The translations under genes were made by a program, and so were the position numbers. From Rhea pennata (Eukaryota; Chordata; Aves; Rheiformes; Rheidae): a stretch of 64,000 bases of DNA. Below the pieces are notes generated by a model that saw nothing but the letters and a program-made list of their open reading frames with translations, did no database searches and was not told where the DNA came from. Below, piece by piece: positions 48,032 to 61,426 of this stretch (position 1 is the stretch's first letter; every line of letters begins with the position of its first letter). The DNA is taken from contig NC_084664.1 of the NCBI RefSeq assembly GCF_028389875.1, positions 119,795,466 through 119,859,465 of the forward strand. The letters are read 5' to 3'.

Positions 48032-50725
48032 CTAAGAAAGAGAAATATTAACAACTGGAATTGTATCAGATTGCATTTGCACATAAAATAGTATTGCTAG
48101 TTACTTAGTGATACAAACATTTTCTTGAACCTTACAGAAAGAGACCCCCAACACTGTTCAGGGAAAGAGAAGTGCTACTGATGATCCATTAATACAACAG
48201 GACTATTGCCCACATCCAAACTACCTGCTTAGTGTTCAAAACAGGTCAGTGACCGTTTCATGGCTGCTCACACTGTACAGAACAAGACTCAGAACAGAAC
48301 AAGACTCAGAGGCAACAAGCATGGTATATGCACTTATGCTGCACACAGTACATACATAATATGTACATACATACTCTTTATGTAGAAAATTGCCTTTATA
48401 ATTTTAAGCTCCAGAAACATTAAGAACAAACAAGAGTTTAAATTCTATACAAACAGAAAGATTACTCTTCCACAAAAACAAAAAACTCAAACCAAACAAC
48501 ACCCTCCTCCCTGAAACTCACTCTTAAACAAACCAATCAAAACCCCACAACACCTTTCCACTTCACTTTGGTGAGTTTTATTTTTGTCCTGTATGTAAGG
48601 AAGGTTTGTGTGTAAAGTTAGAAGACTGCTGTTCACCAGTTTGATCAATCATAAATTTTATCTTTAACTAATAATATACTTGTTACAAAAAAGTTGAGAA
48701 ATGCATTTTAAGAAAAGGCAGAAATGGACTTGACAAAAGGAAGTCAGAAGTGGACTTGTTGCTCTAACAAGAAATGCTATTTACATGGAATATTGCCAGA
48801 TATACTGGTTTAACTGAGCTTAAATGTGAATTCTAGTTACCCAACTTGGAAGAATTTTTAAGTTGAACAAATTCTTGCATCTGGTGTCCCAACAAGTTAC
48901 AGCTGTGTATTTACATATCTCACTTGAGACTGTGTTGAAAAAGATGCCATTTTAAATAAAATGGAAATTATTACCCAGATGAACAAAAAAATAAGGTCAA
49001 AATACAGTCACTTCAATCCCTCTGTATTATCTGTAGGGCCAGTTGTGGATTCCCCCCCCCCCTCAGTGTCTAGACTTGTTATGATAACATTACACACAAA
49101 GCAAAATTCTTATGTGAAGTATTTGTTGAATGGAAGAAAAACAACAAGTATTCTGAACCCATCCAGCATGAAAACACTTCACGTTAGGCACAGGATTGGG
49201 CTGGGCTTCACTCAATAGCTATTTAAAAATCTGTCTGACTTCACCTTTTTCCCTGGAGAAAAAGAGGCTTCAGCTACAAGACCTGATCAGGTACTACAGG
49301 ATAGAAACCTGAAGTTTCACTCTGCTAATGCTGGCGGTTGTCTTCTCTAGTGAGCTACAAAGGAAGAAGAGTAGCTGCTCCACTTCATCAATAAGCTGAT
49401 AGCTACCTTCACCCCTCTGCCCAGTAAGAGAAATTGCACTGTACTATCACTGCCTCCAACACCGCAGTCGCCTACATTTACTATAGAACAAAATGTCCTT
49501 CAGACTCACTAATACCATAGGTCCTCCTGCCTGTCAGGCATCTAAGTCTTTACCAAGTGGTATGAGAGCAGGGACAAGAGCAGCAGTGGTAGAATATAAG
49601 CATATATATTTAAGCTGAGAGAAGTCCAATGGGACATGTAAGAAAAACATCACTGGGTAACTGAAAGACTGTTTTGTGATTGCACAGGGGTTATAGTTAG
49701 TTGGTTGTTTTTAGCATCCACATTAAAACTGGAAAGTTCACTGCTCCTTTCTACTCACCAATGAACAAAAATGCCAACTAGATGAGGGGGATCTTATGGA
49801 ATACCTTCATAAGGGAACAAGGAGGTCCATGGACTCTCAGAGTTCAAGAAAACTATCAAAATCCCCAAACAACTAAGGCTCATTTATCCAAATTCACATA
49901 CTAACTTATTTTGAATATTTGCAAAACATTTTTCAAAACGAGTTTCATAAGATCACAGCTTGAACCTTGCTTTCATTACTCCCCTAAAAAACACCTTATT
50001 ATTTTTACAATTAAAAAAAGTCTCATCAATTTCCTTATCAACTAGATAAAAATTACCTACAAAATACTCAGTACAGGTATACGTCTCTGGATCCTCAGAT
50101 AAAGAAAACTTTAATCAAATCTCAATTTATAAACATGCACAGTACGGGCTTAACTCAAGCGTTGATTTTCATATTGGCAGGATACTAGCAAGAGGACATT
50201 TACTCTCTGCATCTTGAATATTTTTCATTCTAACCTAAATCTTAAAGCAGATTTTATACTATAGCATCATTTGCCTGTGAAATAAGTATTTCAGAAAAAC
50301 CTCAAGATATTATACAGTTGATTAACAGGGTGCCCACACTGAAAATGGTGGTATAGCATCACAGAACTAATGTGCTATTCTATAGCTGTAATACTAAGCC
50401 AAAGTTTTCTTTTATTATTTACAGAATATTTAAATACACTGCCTTTCTTTACATGTCACTTTAAATCATCTTGAAATTAGCTCTATCAGAATTCCACAGA
50501 TTGTCTTAACCGATACTGCATTTTCCATTAAAAATTAAGAGGGATAGTTACCACACAGATGTATTTATCTTCATCCATTTTAGATTAAGATAAAGCTATC
50601 TATATGGTGACAAATGAGAACAGTGTTTATGCAAACTATTAAAATATCTGAGAACACTAAAAAGCTCATATTTATACACTCATACAATCATACACATATA
50701 CACATGTGTATTTATTGTTACTTAC
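48032..50725 (-). other. ZBTB10: ZBTB10 last intron
   Basis: A 2.7-kb intron bounded by GTAAGT (just below 50726) and TTTCTTAG (just above 48031). It splits the second zinc finger between its two histidines. The content is AT-rich with no recognisable repeat family. There is a local tandem duplication of about 17 bp (AGAACAAGACTCAGA, twice) near 48277-48310 and a short C-run near 49052. The plus-strand ORF at 48961-49218 lies here. It has no domain I recognise and is antisense to the gene, so I treat it as chance. Confidence 0.85.
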
Positions 50726-50901
50726 CAAGGAATGTCTCTTTACATGTTCTCTTCGAGTAAACAGCTTCCCACAGATGTCACAACTGAAAGATCTCACGCC
50801 CGTGTGAATAAGCAAGTGTCTCTTTAGTGTTCTTCTGTACTTGGCTACATAATTACAGTGTGGACACTTCAACTTGTTCATGATTAAAGCAGAGGAATCG
50901 C
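50726..50901 (-). CDS. ZBTB10: ZBTB10 penultimate exon: C2H2 finger 1 and most of finger 2
   Basis: A 176-nt internal exon. The acceptor is TTTTCTTGTAG before GCGATTCC and the donor is CATTCCTTG before GTAAGT. The exon enters in phase 1, its first two bases completing a codon, and leaves in phase 0. It encodes 58 whole codons, from [10 protein letters not shown] to REHVKRHSL. Finger 1 is C-x2-C-x12-H-x3-H (CPHCNYVAK...HLLIH). The linker is TGVRSF, a variant of TGEKPF. Finger 2 starts [10 protein letters not shown] and has its first zinc-binding His in KRH; its last His lies in the next exon. The open frame runs past both splice sites into intron, but those extensions show no homology-like content. 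The exon pairs exactly in frame with 47726-48031, which is the strongest evidence for a real gene here. The internal ATG in LIMNKL is not the gene's start. Confidence 0.92.
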
Positions 50902-53087
50902 CTACAAGAAAACAAGCCATTAATTTAAAAAAAAAGATGATAAAAAATGAAGAACTATTTTGATATGTTCTACCTGATGCCCAGCAGCAAATAGGTGCCA
51001 GAACAAAAGTTCCCACACTACTTTTCATCAGCCAAATCAGAAGCCACAAAAATTGGTAGGTCCAGTACATACACTTCTGCTAGAAAAATACCTATTAGTA
51101 AACCAGGAATTTTTAGTACAAGAGTACAGATCAGTTCTTTGGAGGGAAGTCTGATTTCATGAATCAGTAAGTTAATTAAAAATAGGAAGAGTTCTCTGAT
51201 GCTCTGATTAATCTCTCATATAATTTCTCCAGCACTATTCTATTTTCTAGAGGTCACCTATATTAGAAAACATTTTATTCTAGATTAGAAACCCTCTAGG
51301 TGTCTATGATATTTAGTCAGCTATGATCTTCTCCCCCAACATTTTAATGAGACTTACATATAGGAACTGCCTGACAAGATCTGACTCTGCAGAGGACGAG
51401 GGTGGGGAGGATAATATAATCAAATAATAAATAAATTTGACAAAAGGAATAGGATGGTAAAAGGTAGCATAATTCTGAAACAGCTATAAAAAGAAAGTTA
51501 CTGGCTTACATCTTTGCTATACCCTTTTCAAAATCTAATTTGGTCTAACAGAATAAGAAATAATGAGGGCAGATAACTTCTGGAAGTAGCAATATCTCAT
51601 CTTTCTCATGAGGGAAGGGAGCTATTTATATCCTTGGACCAGGAATAATGCAGCTTGCTCAAAGGATATGTGTAAAATTGAGGTTTACCATCAGAGCATG
51701 TTATTGCATTAAATAAAAGAAGCATGGGATGGTGTGACAGTTATACAGAAGGTCACACAGAAATACACGGATTATTTTGAGGATAAGATATTGATCAATT
51801 TACTATAGTTGACGCAGAAACTTATGAACATAATTGTAACTGCCTACAAAAGAAAGGATTCAAAAAGCACTGGATAAGGCCATGTGACTATATGTACAAG
51901 AGCTGCTGAAGTTCACGCTGGCAGGAGGAAAGCCAAAATAACTGTATGCATATGCACAGACCTGTATGCCTGTATCTAAGATAAAACACCACTTTCCAGT
52001 TAAAAAGCTTCGAAATTCATCATGAGATGGAAGTTTTGCTAGTATACAAGAAATTTACCTTGCTATTTCTGAGCACTCACGGAAGCTGAATGTCAACACA
52101 CCTATGTAACAATACAATGGCCTATATGAACAGAAAGGTAAGAAATTCAAAGAGAGTTTCAAACTGTAGTCTTGTATCCATCAATGCAAGTATGACCTAG
52201 CCATTGGGGCTGTAACAGATACAGCAACTTAACGGTTCAAGAACAGGAAGACTGTAGAAGACTTGGGTGTTAACATCTGGCCCATTAATGCATTTCACCT
52301 TCTTATGACTCAATTTCTTCTCTTGTAAAAATAAAAATATTAGAAGTAAACACAAACCACATCCTAGTAATTTCTAAGTACTACAAAAAAAGATAGGCAT
52401 TCTTATCACCCAATCTCATATGTCCTTATGATCCTCCTATTAATAAAAGTTTTGTGTATTTTAAGGATATAGCAATAATATTTTCTTGTATTTTTCAAGT
52501 GATTTCAGACAGAAGACTTACAATAATTCAAGCACACAATTATCTAAGTGAGGCACAAACTGTAAGAAGCTAGGCCATGCAACACAGGTCTGACTGAAAA
52601 GGGCTTTAGTTACAGCTGCATTGAATTCCCAGCCTCTAACATAATAAAGATTTTATTCATGTATTGAGAAATACATATAGAGATCTAGTATACTTTTAAA
52701 GTTATATTTAAACTTATATTTTCATCAAAGAAGTTTAGTCAGCTTATTGAAGGGGGGTCTACATTATCAGAAATTTCAGGTATCTTCATATTCAGGCATG
52801 AGACAAGAGCTGATAAAAATTATGTTGCTTTTAACTCTTCCATACATTTGAATTCCCTTTTCTCTCTCCAAGGAAACAGTACTACTTATACTACCCAGGA
52901 ACGCAAATGGTATGACAGAAGGTTATTATATAAACACTTAATCTTATAAATCTATGTATAAGCTAATCAAATAGCTTATACATAATCAGTGACACAAAAT
53001 AAAAAGCTCATATCTGAGGCAAAAAACCAACCTCCTCTCTATCAGATATACTTGCCATTTTCCCAAGCTTCTTTTGGCCAAGATTCT

Positions 53088-53231
53088 GGCAGCAGTCCAT
53101 ACTTGAAGTCACTTGAAGTACCCGGCAGCAGTCCGTACTTGAAGTCACTTGAAGTACCCGGCATCAGTCCGTACTTGAAGTCACTTGAAGTACCCGGCAT
53201 CAGTCCGTACTTGAAGTCACTTGAAGTACCT
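53088..53231. repeat. 36-bp minisatellite, four units
   Basis: Four head-to-tail copies of a 36-bp unit starting GGCAGCAGTCC (units 1 and 2) or GGCATCAGTCC (units 3 and 4), at 53088, 53124, 53160 and 53196. Each unit contains an internal near-duplication (ACTTGAAGTC then ACTTGAAGTA). Copies differ at only one or two bases, which indicates recent expansion. Because 36 is divisible by 3, the plus strand stays open and gives a repeated 12-residue peptide with [10 protein letters not shown]. That strand is antisense to ZBTB10 and the array is in its intron, so I do not call it coding. Confidence 0.95.
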
Positions 53232-56120
53232 ATTACAGATACAGAGTTACTTTAATTTTCCTGCTTTTTAATCAGTCAAGCTGTATTTCAAAGCATTTTT
53301 TGAGTTTTTTTTTAAAAATGTTTAAAATCTTAACTTAGTAACTATCATAATTGTTTTTCACATGCTCTTCAACACTGAAATGAGGAGGAAAATGCATTCC
53401 TAATTTCAGCAAAATTAGATCTCTGAAATACTTCTCATAGCACCCTTTTCCTCCACATCCTGAGAACAAGTCAAAGCCTTTCCCATTCCACAGTAACTTT
53501 CATGGTAAGTATCTTTATAGCCTCACTATCATTATGACAGGGCTAAAAAGTTTTCCACTAGTTTCTCTTGCTTTGTACAGTGACTTCATCTGGTCTACCA
53601 CAGGCAGTCTAGTTGGTACAAAAGTACACATTTCTACTGGAGGTACGATTTTCTTTATTGCTTTAAGCAATCTCAGTGGTATATGTAAAATGTATGCAGA
53701 ACAGTTTATAAAGTATCCTACAGTTATGTCTAAATCCTTTTTTGAATAATCATCTCCATTACTCTATAACCACATCAATTCAAGAAACTGCAATTACTTT
53801 AAATATACCAGAGTATAACAGTAGTTTGCTTATTTACATGTACACTTCAGACAAGCCCTTCATGCAGTCTGCATGGTCCTTGTAGCTTTTTCTTTCCTCC
53901 AAAGAAGAAAACATTCACAAGTTAACAATGCCTTAAAAAGAAGAGAGACCCTTGCTTGTTTTAATTCTATGCTTTTGTCACAAGTAATAATATGCACAAG
54001 TGAATACAGAATCACTATTATATAAGCACAGAGAAAAGAACTATGAATATTATAGCACAGAGCTGCACTAGCCATTTGACAGAATCATATTTGTGGGTCA
54101 AAGATTCTTCTGACAAAAGAGCAAATCAATTCCTCCCCTCTCCCACCACCCCTTGCCGCCAATCCCCAAGACAGGAGTTTGTTGGAAAACATGAACTCAT
54201 AAATCCTTTACTTTCTTCACACACACATAGCTGTTAAATAAACAAACTGCAATGAAAACTGGCAGATCTCCTTCCATTTGTCTGGATGGTGCTTAGGTCC
54301 TCCACACACTGGATTCCCAATATCACTGTTGCCAAAGATCTTGAGAACAGTGTTAACAGATAGATACAATTTTACTTTCAAAACTCAAAAGTCTGTTTTT
54401 TTAAATAGTCTTAAGAATTTTTCATGTGCCCTTACACTGCTCATTCTTTCTGTGAAAGCTAAGCTCTTTGTACAAACCACAGTTTCACAAAGCTAGTGGT
54501 GGACAAATTGCACACAGAACCAGTCATCTTCTCAGTTCTTCTAGGAAAAGATACAGGTTATAAATTCTTACAGCATTAGGTATATACATTAGTTTCATTC
54601 TACTGCTCAGCCACTCTTATGGTTGGCAGGAGCAGCTGCATCTACAAGGCAACAGTTCAAAAGGGAACTGAAGTAAACAAACTAAGCCTCCCTGTTCTTC
54701 AAGAGCCAAAGAAGAAAAACAAACGACCCCAAAATGGTTCTTCTAAACTACAGATTCTAATAGCTGTTATTATGTCCAGCAGAAGAAAGAACTCCTTGCA
54801 CTCATTTGGAGATACAGACTCCAGTAATGGCATCTCACAGTAGCTCAGACAACAGAACACAAATATCCTATATACATGTGAACTACACATTCCTTTGAGG
54901 TGAGCAGTAAAACCTCTCTAACATACAAGGAAGGATGAGTGAGGAACCAGCACTGTGCAGTTTTGGGTATGAGCAAAGATGACTTGACATAGAGAATAAA
55001 AGTCTCCAAATTAAAGATGACTTCAGGCGCTAGCAGAGAGAAATAAAACAATTGCTATAATCTTAAAAATTAAAGATTTTTTCTTTATAAATGTTCCCCT
55101 TTAAAAGGCCTGTCCTTATCTCTGATTGAACTGTGGAAGATCAAAGTATTTTGATCACTTTTTTCTTCATATGGAATATCCGTAAGATCAGCAGACCAAG
55201 CCTTGGCTGCTCACATATGTTACATATACACTGTGCACAGGCAATATTGTATAGCTTTCTTCAAAATAAACATATTTTGAAGACTGACCATAAGAGATCT
55301 ACCAAGCTAAGCCCATTTATTATGGCACTGGTCACTTTGACAGTTTTTCTGGATCTAAGAAAACATAAATTAAATTCCACCAGGAACATTTATGCTCACA
55401 GCTAGTACTGAAGTTTGAGGTAAGTCAGAAATTCAAATCCCTGGTTAGATCAAGATCTCAGCATAAGACTTGTGATAAAGTCAGAGAGATTCAGGAGTTT
55501 TAGTTTAATATAAATAACAGCTACCAAATCCTTCTACCTTCAATTTGAAAAGACAACCTGCCATAACACGAAAGAACACTGGCATAGATACCACAAGAGA
55601 TAAGAGTTTGCTACAGACACTTCAGACTCTGCAGAATACAAGACTAAGCATATCAGAACTAAACTTAATACTTATTTTGAGAAAGAGTAATTGATCCAGC
55701 AAGCTACCTTTCAGATTAAGCCCACATATAACATGTTCAAAACAACAACAAAAAGCATGTCTAATGGCTCATCCATACAGGAAAGACAAGTACATTATAC
55801 AAAGACTGAACCTAAAGTGCAACATTTAGCCTCCGTTAGTTTCGCAGGTGGACATCCAGCATACCGCCTGACCAGCTTCTCACTGGAGCTCACCAGACAA
55901 AGGAGGATATGAAACCCAACAGAGAGCATTTCCTCCTCCCAAGGTACTGCACCTCTCAAACCTGCTTGCCCAACAGCAGATATGGCCATTGGCTAACCTG
56001 GTCCTATCAAATAAACATGAACCCAGATGATTTTCATGGGAGATTGGAAGCAACTACACACACAGATGTGCTGGCAGATCTGAGAGGGAGAACGTAGACA
56101 GCACCGAGAAAGCTCTAAAA

Positions 56121-56135
56121 GGGGGGGGGGGGGGG
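56121..56135. repeat. Poly(G) run, 15 nt
   Basis: Pure guanine run after CTCTAAAA. Confidence 0.9.
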
Positions 56136-57118
56136 TAATGGAGAAGCGGTAATCTTCTAGGCCAGCCAAGATGCAGACAGTTCATGTGACCATAGCTTTC
56201 CTCTGATCAAAGGATACCTTTTTACAGTTTAGGTCATTCCCAAAACAGGTGTAAGTTAATGATTCACATGTCAGTTAGCTTGCAACATCTGCCCCACACT
56301 TCTACCCTACATAGAAAAGCTTTATATCTGTAATTCAACCTTAAAAAAGCTGCCCCATGCAATAAACCACAACACAAATAAAATGGTTACTACTGGAATT
56401 AAAACAGTCAAGATGTTAGCCTAAGCAAAGACGCATACAGTTCCAAATTTACTAAAGTAGTTATACAGGCTTCTACATAACCAACAAAAAATTTATGGAA
56501 GGCTTTTATATTCTAATTTGTTCCTTCTGTGAAAGAAAGATAACCATGAATTAAACATGCTGATTTTCATTTTTGAAGGTTGTGGTGGTGGTACTGGGAA
56601 GCAAGCGAGGAAAGAATGACCAAAAGCATGCAAGTAGAAACACCCTCATTTTGAAGAGTTTTGCTCTTTCTTTGTAACTACGAATATGCAGAATTTCCAG
56701 GAAATAAAAGAAACATTACTGAATAGTGAAAGGAAGATCAGTGCGAAAAAAAAGTGTAATAGAAGTTATTGAATAGGTCATTGTAGAAAGGGATATGGAG
56801 GTATGGTGCACTGAGGGAAAGGACACAGAAGAGCATAGTAGATATAGATGGCTGTAATGGACTTTCAGCTGTTTTCTTTATACTAATTATCACTAAAAAC
56901 AGTGCCAAAGAAAGGAGGAAAAGGAATACTACTATTTTCCTCACCAAGTTTTCTGACATTTAGTGCTTGTTCAGGTCAATTTAGAAGACAACAGATTAAG
57001 CAATTAGGCCATAGCTATTAAGCATTGTAAAGAGAGAAGTGGTAATCTACTGATACAATCTACTGAAGCAACAAATCCAGCTCTCTGGATGACATGACAG
57101 GAAAAAAAACATGACAGG

Positions 57119-57140
57119 AAAAAAAAAAAAAAAAAAAAAA
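57119..57140. repeat. Poly(A) run, 22 nt, with duplicated flank
   Basis: CATGACAGGAAAA occurs twice just before and into the run, which looks like replication slippage. Confidence 0.88.
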
Positions 57141-57689
57141 GAGAGAGACCACTGCCACAAGTGACCTATTGGAACAAACCAAATGCAATGTATTTTCTTT
57201 CTTCCACCTTCCAAGGGTATTACTCACATCCTTAACTTTACTTCTGAAAAGGGTCAAAGAATATCACTTCTGAACTGCCTCTTGCAACAAAAGTCTCAGC
57301 CAAACTTCAGACATTTTGTCCATGCCATTGTTCTGATTATTCTGTGTGCCACTCTAAATTGCTCTTAATTTTTACTATTTCCCAATTATGAAGGAATCTA
57401 TTTACTACCTTGATGATAAAGACAGATCTGTCATCAAATGCTCCTGCCCAACTGCCATCAATTGTTGCCAAATATATAATATTGGCTTTTTCAAGTTGCT
57501 TATCACACGTTCTCAAAAAAATGCTTCCTGACAAAGAGCTACCATTCATTATGCCTTTATTTAGAAAGCTATTTTACTGATCTCTCAATAAAGCCCACAT
57601 CAGTGAAACTTGAGAACCTTTCTTATCTAGATCACTTGTGTGAAGAGTAACAGTCACATATTCAAAAAAAAAAAAAAGAAAAAAAACGT

Positions 57690-58612
57690 AAGTTTGGAAG
57701 GATCTCTGAAGGTCACCTAGTTCACCTCCTACTCAAAGCAGGGCTAACTTCAAAGTGGGATTGTATGTTGCTTGGGCCTTGTCAAATTTCAAATATCTTC
57801 AGGGTAAATATTCTATACCTCCTCTAAACAATATATTCCTACACAACTACTTTCACAGTCAAGAGAGTTTTTCCCTTACATCCAACCAGAATTTCCCTTG
57901 CTACAGCTTGTGACTTTTGACTCTCATTCTTTCACTAAGCATCTCCAAAAAGTATTTCATCCTTTCTGTAATCCTCTTAAGATGGCAGAAGACTGCATTC
58001 TGATCCCCTCTTGGCCTTCTCTATGCTAGGGAAACTCAGTTCCTCAGCCTCTCTTTCAACATGTTGTCCAGCCTCCTAATCACCTTAGCAGCTCTCCACT
58101 GGACTCCCTCCAGCTTGCTGATACCTTTCCTGCACTGGGCTGCCCTAAACTTGGCACAGTATTTCAGAAGCAGTCTTGCCAGTGCCAAGTAGAGGAGAAT
58201 TATCGCTTCCCTCAGCCCGATAGCTATAGTCACGCTAATACCATTCAATGAATGCTTAGCTTTCATTGCTGCTAGGATGCACTACTGACTCACGTTCAGC
58301 TTGCTGTCCAAAAGGATGCCCTGGCTCTTTCCTGTACAGCTGCCACCCATCCAGTAAGTGGTCAGTTCTACTGATTGAGGCCTGTTACTTCCAGATGCAG
58401 GACCTGACAGTCTTTTCTGAGCCTCACGAGGTTTCCTGCTGGCCAGCTCCTATACTTTGTTGACATTCTTTTAAACAGCAGCCCAGCCATGTCCCTGCAG
58501 CCTATCAACTATCTTCTCCCAGTTCTATGTTATCTGTAAAGTTGCTGATAATATTTTCTGTCCTGCTGCCCTAGTCATTGATGAAGATGTTCAACAGTAT
58601 GAGAGTCATTAC
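57690..58612 (-). mobile_element. Older CR1 LINE fragment, about 0.9 kb
   Basis: Read on the minus strand this follows the distal CR1 ORF2 and 3' region. On the plus strand, in order, are GGAAGGATCTCTGAAGGTCA, a stretch with CTCCACTGGACTCCCTCCAG, CAGTATTTCAGAAGCAGTCT, TTCAGCTTGCTGTCCAAAAG, CAGATGCAGGACCTGACAGT, and CATTGATGAAGATGTTCAAC. These blocks match the CR1 antisense order I know, but with many substitutions and indels, so it is older than the other two copies. The 3' octamer repeat is decayed. It lies in the inferred ZBTB10 intron, in the same orientation as the gene. The minus ORF at 58036-58266 is a remnant of CR1 coding sequence, not a host gene. Confidence 0.88.
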
Positions 58613-60053
58613 GCTATTTTGCTGAAATAGCCTTATTTGCTGAAATTGCCCTTCTTGACTTTATCATCAAGAAGATTCTTTCACTCAAACTTTTGGACTA
58701 TGTTGTGAGCTCAAGGGCTAAATCATGAATGCTGTAAACAGGTTAATTTAAGGATTTGAAGTTGAAGAACTTTCTCAAGTAAAGTATTCAAGTATCATCT
58801 TTATTGATACTTCAAAGACTTTCTAATACAAACATTCCACATCCTCTTTTCATCAAATCTCTTTAATAGAAATAGACTTTCAAGGAGAGATGCACCTGAA
58901 AGGCTGCCTGAAACTTTCTAGAAACCAACTGGTATTTAGGCTTAAGACCCTTTAATCTGACAAAAAGCACCAACCATCCTAGATACGCTAGTAATCAAAT
59001 TAAATAGTTACCAAATTAACTTGGCATTACAGTTTGCTCCTATTTTCTTGCTACCTCTTTGGCTGAAAAAGCAATTGCAGAACAAATCCAAAGAAATAAA
59101 GGTTGCCAGTTTCTTTTCTTTCTAATAAGAGGGAAAAAAGGCATCAGAAGCAGGTGGGGGGAACAGATTAAACTTCTGTCCATTTTAGCCTTAATTCAAA
59201 GGTTCTCTGAACAGTAAAGTCAGAAGTTTCTTCCTGCATCAAACGCAGAGCTGCTATTGCTGTCATTTTTACCAGCTGCATATCCTGTCTGGGAATACCA
59301 GTACTATGCTGTAACATCACCTTCAGTTAAATATGTTTCCTTGAAGAAATGGAATTAAACATCAGCTTGATGGACAGAAAAAGTAAGTATCACCATGCAT
59401 GTCAAAGACCATTGTAGTTGAGCTAAATACACCAAGAACTAGTACAGGCCTTCATCTGTGTTTATTTTTATGTAAAGACATAAGCATAGATACCATTATT
59501 GTGGTCTGTTTGGACTGTTTTTGTTAGAACAACTGTATGCTATATAGTTGAAAAGTAGTGCTAAGCAGATCTTCACTTCACGTTAACTTCCCTAATTGCA
59601 GGCAGTCTTTGCAGGCAGTCTTAGCAGCAGCATAATTAACCAAACCCCTCAGTGTTAAACTAGCACTTCAGTATCATTCATTCCTAGCAGACTTTGCCAA
59701 AGGCTGGCTTTCCTCTGGAATACTGAGAAATTTTTGCCTTTACAATGGATTTCATAGAAAAGTAGGGCACAGGACAGAGAAGCAATTCCATTAAAATACA
59801 TATACAAAAAAAAAAAAAAGGCAAGAACACCCCCTTCCAACCATTGGAAAACCTCCCAAATACTTCCAAAACTCCACATGGTAAGATCTGGGAGTGCAAG
59901 ATAAACTAAGTTTATAGATTGCTGTCATGCTCTCCTTAGAAAGGGGATCAATTCAAGTCACAAGCAAACAAAAGTGGAAAAATCAAAATTTTTATACAGC
60001 TCGTACTTTTCATACCTTCTACCTGATTCTGAAAGACAACCACCCCTTAAAGC

Positions 60054-60080
60054 TTTTTTTTTTTTTTTTTTTTTTTTTTT
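60054..60080. repeat. Poly(T) run, 27 nt
   Basis: Pure thymine run after CTTAAAGC. A second T-run of 20 nt lies at 60300-60319. Confidence 0.9.
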
Positions 60081-60299
60081 CCCAGCTTTACTGATCACAT
60101 CCCCTCAGAAAACGCCTAGCCCTGGAAACATGAGAAATGGCTAAAGTTTCCCAATTAAGGTTAAAATTTCATTGTAAAAATGGGTAATTCCAAACTTCCT
60201 CACTCCCCTCTGTACTGTTTGCTGCATATGACAAGTTAAAGCTTATAACTGACAAAAGCTGTACCAGTGAAGACTAGTGCTTGATGCGAGTGTCTGCTA

Positions 60300-60319
60300 T
60301 TTTTTTTTTTTTTTTTTTT
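60300..60319. repeat. Poly(T) run, 20 nt
   Basis: Pure thymine run after GTCTGCTA. Confidence 0.9.
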
Positions 60320-60924
60320 GCCCTGGAGGGACAGGTATCACAATAAACTTTGAAGTAAATGCTTCGTATAAACTTTCTACATTGTAGTATTCTACACATA
60401 ATGTAAACTTTCTACATTATCAACAGCAGGAATGTTTTCATATATTTACTGGTATCTGTTAGAAACTAGCTCAAGAAACTGCCTGTCTCATTTCCACCAA
60501 ACAGAAAATGCTACAAGTTTTGTACATAAGAAACCTAGAGTTTATACAATATGCAAAGAATTAAAAATTGGGCAACAAGTAAAGCAGCTCAGTAAAGAAA
60601 GAGAACATGAAAATATAGTTGAAGGAACCATCTTCTAGGCAGGCTACATGCAACTTAGAAGCAAGCCAAGCTACCAACACTCATGTTGCATTACTCCTTC
60701 CCTCTGAAATTAAGACTAAGGCTTGTCAACTCAGGAGAGCTGAACAGCAATTGACCAATTCTTACTTCTATAAACTTATGTGGAAGAGTTACTCTAGCAT
60801 AAAAACACCCACACAGAAAGAGGGTGGTGTAACTGAAGTGAATAAGCCTACTGATGCAGAAAACCTACAGATTAAATAAGAAGCCTCAATTTTCTTTTGT
60901 CTGTGCCATACACCAGTGAAGATC

Positions 60925-61034
60925 GGGGGGGGGGGGAGGGGGGGGGGCTTTGACCTGTCTCCTTCAACTTCATAAATATTCTGAGAGTAACCAGACATGT
61001 GCAGAAAAGCACGCAGGAAATAAGGGGGGGGGGG
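60925..61034. repeat. Two G-run clusters
   Basis: Twelve G, one A, ten G at 60925-60947, then eleven G at 61024-61034. The first alone can in principle form a G-quadruplex on the plus strand. On the ZBTB10 transcript strand these are C-runs. Confidence 0.9.
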
Positions 61035-61426
61035 CTGCTGGCAGAAAAAAAGAACCAGACTTTCTAGGGTAATTCTGAAAACCATCTACAATCCAAAAGG
61101 CGCTGAAACTTCTGGAGCAAAAACACTTTCACCAACTAGCATAGGACAGAAATAATTATATTTGACTTGTTGAGTCAGATCTTTGAGGTGTAGGAGGAAA
61201 ACTAGCTGAAGAAATAACTTCAGCCACAGAAATTAGCTGTGCTACAGCCCTCAAATCAACTAAGAAAATGTAGACCCCGGTTTTATTTATTTATAGAGCT
61301 GTTGCTACCAACACCACCATTTCATAAATAGTTGTAAGGAAGCTGAAAGGTCAAATGAGCACTTTGAATTGATAATCATTTCTTAAAAGTGAATGTATTT
61401 CCTGTGCTTTGATTGCATTGAGACCA

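Noticed and set aside
51358-51386. A 29-nt segment on the minus strand with a strong acceptor (CCTCGTCCTCTGCAG) and donor (GTAAGT) that would join in phase to the ZBTB10 exon at 50901.
   Set aside because: A second equally plausible tiny acceptor/donor pair occurs within about 200 bp (near 51500-51535). Such pairs are common in intron sequence, and no conservation or transcript evidence is available.
52989-53255. 88-codon plus-strand ORF with a repeated 12-residue peptide.
   Set aside because: The frame is kept only because the minisatellite unit is 36 bp. It is antisense in an intron, without flanking coding features.
60789-61085. 98-codon minus-strand ORF with proline runs.
   Set aside because: The prolines come from the G/C homopolymers. 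There is no BTB or other domain and no convincing splice context, so it is not the missing ZBTB10 exon.
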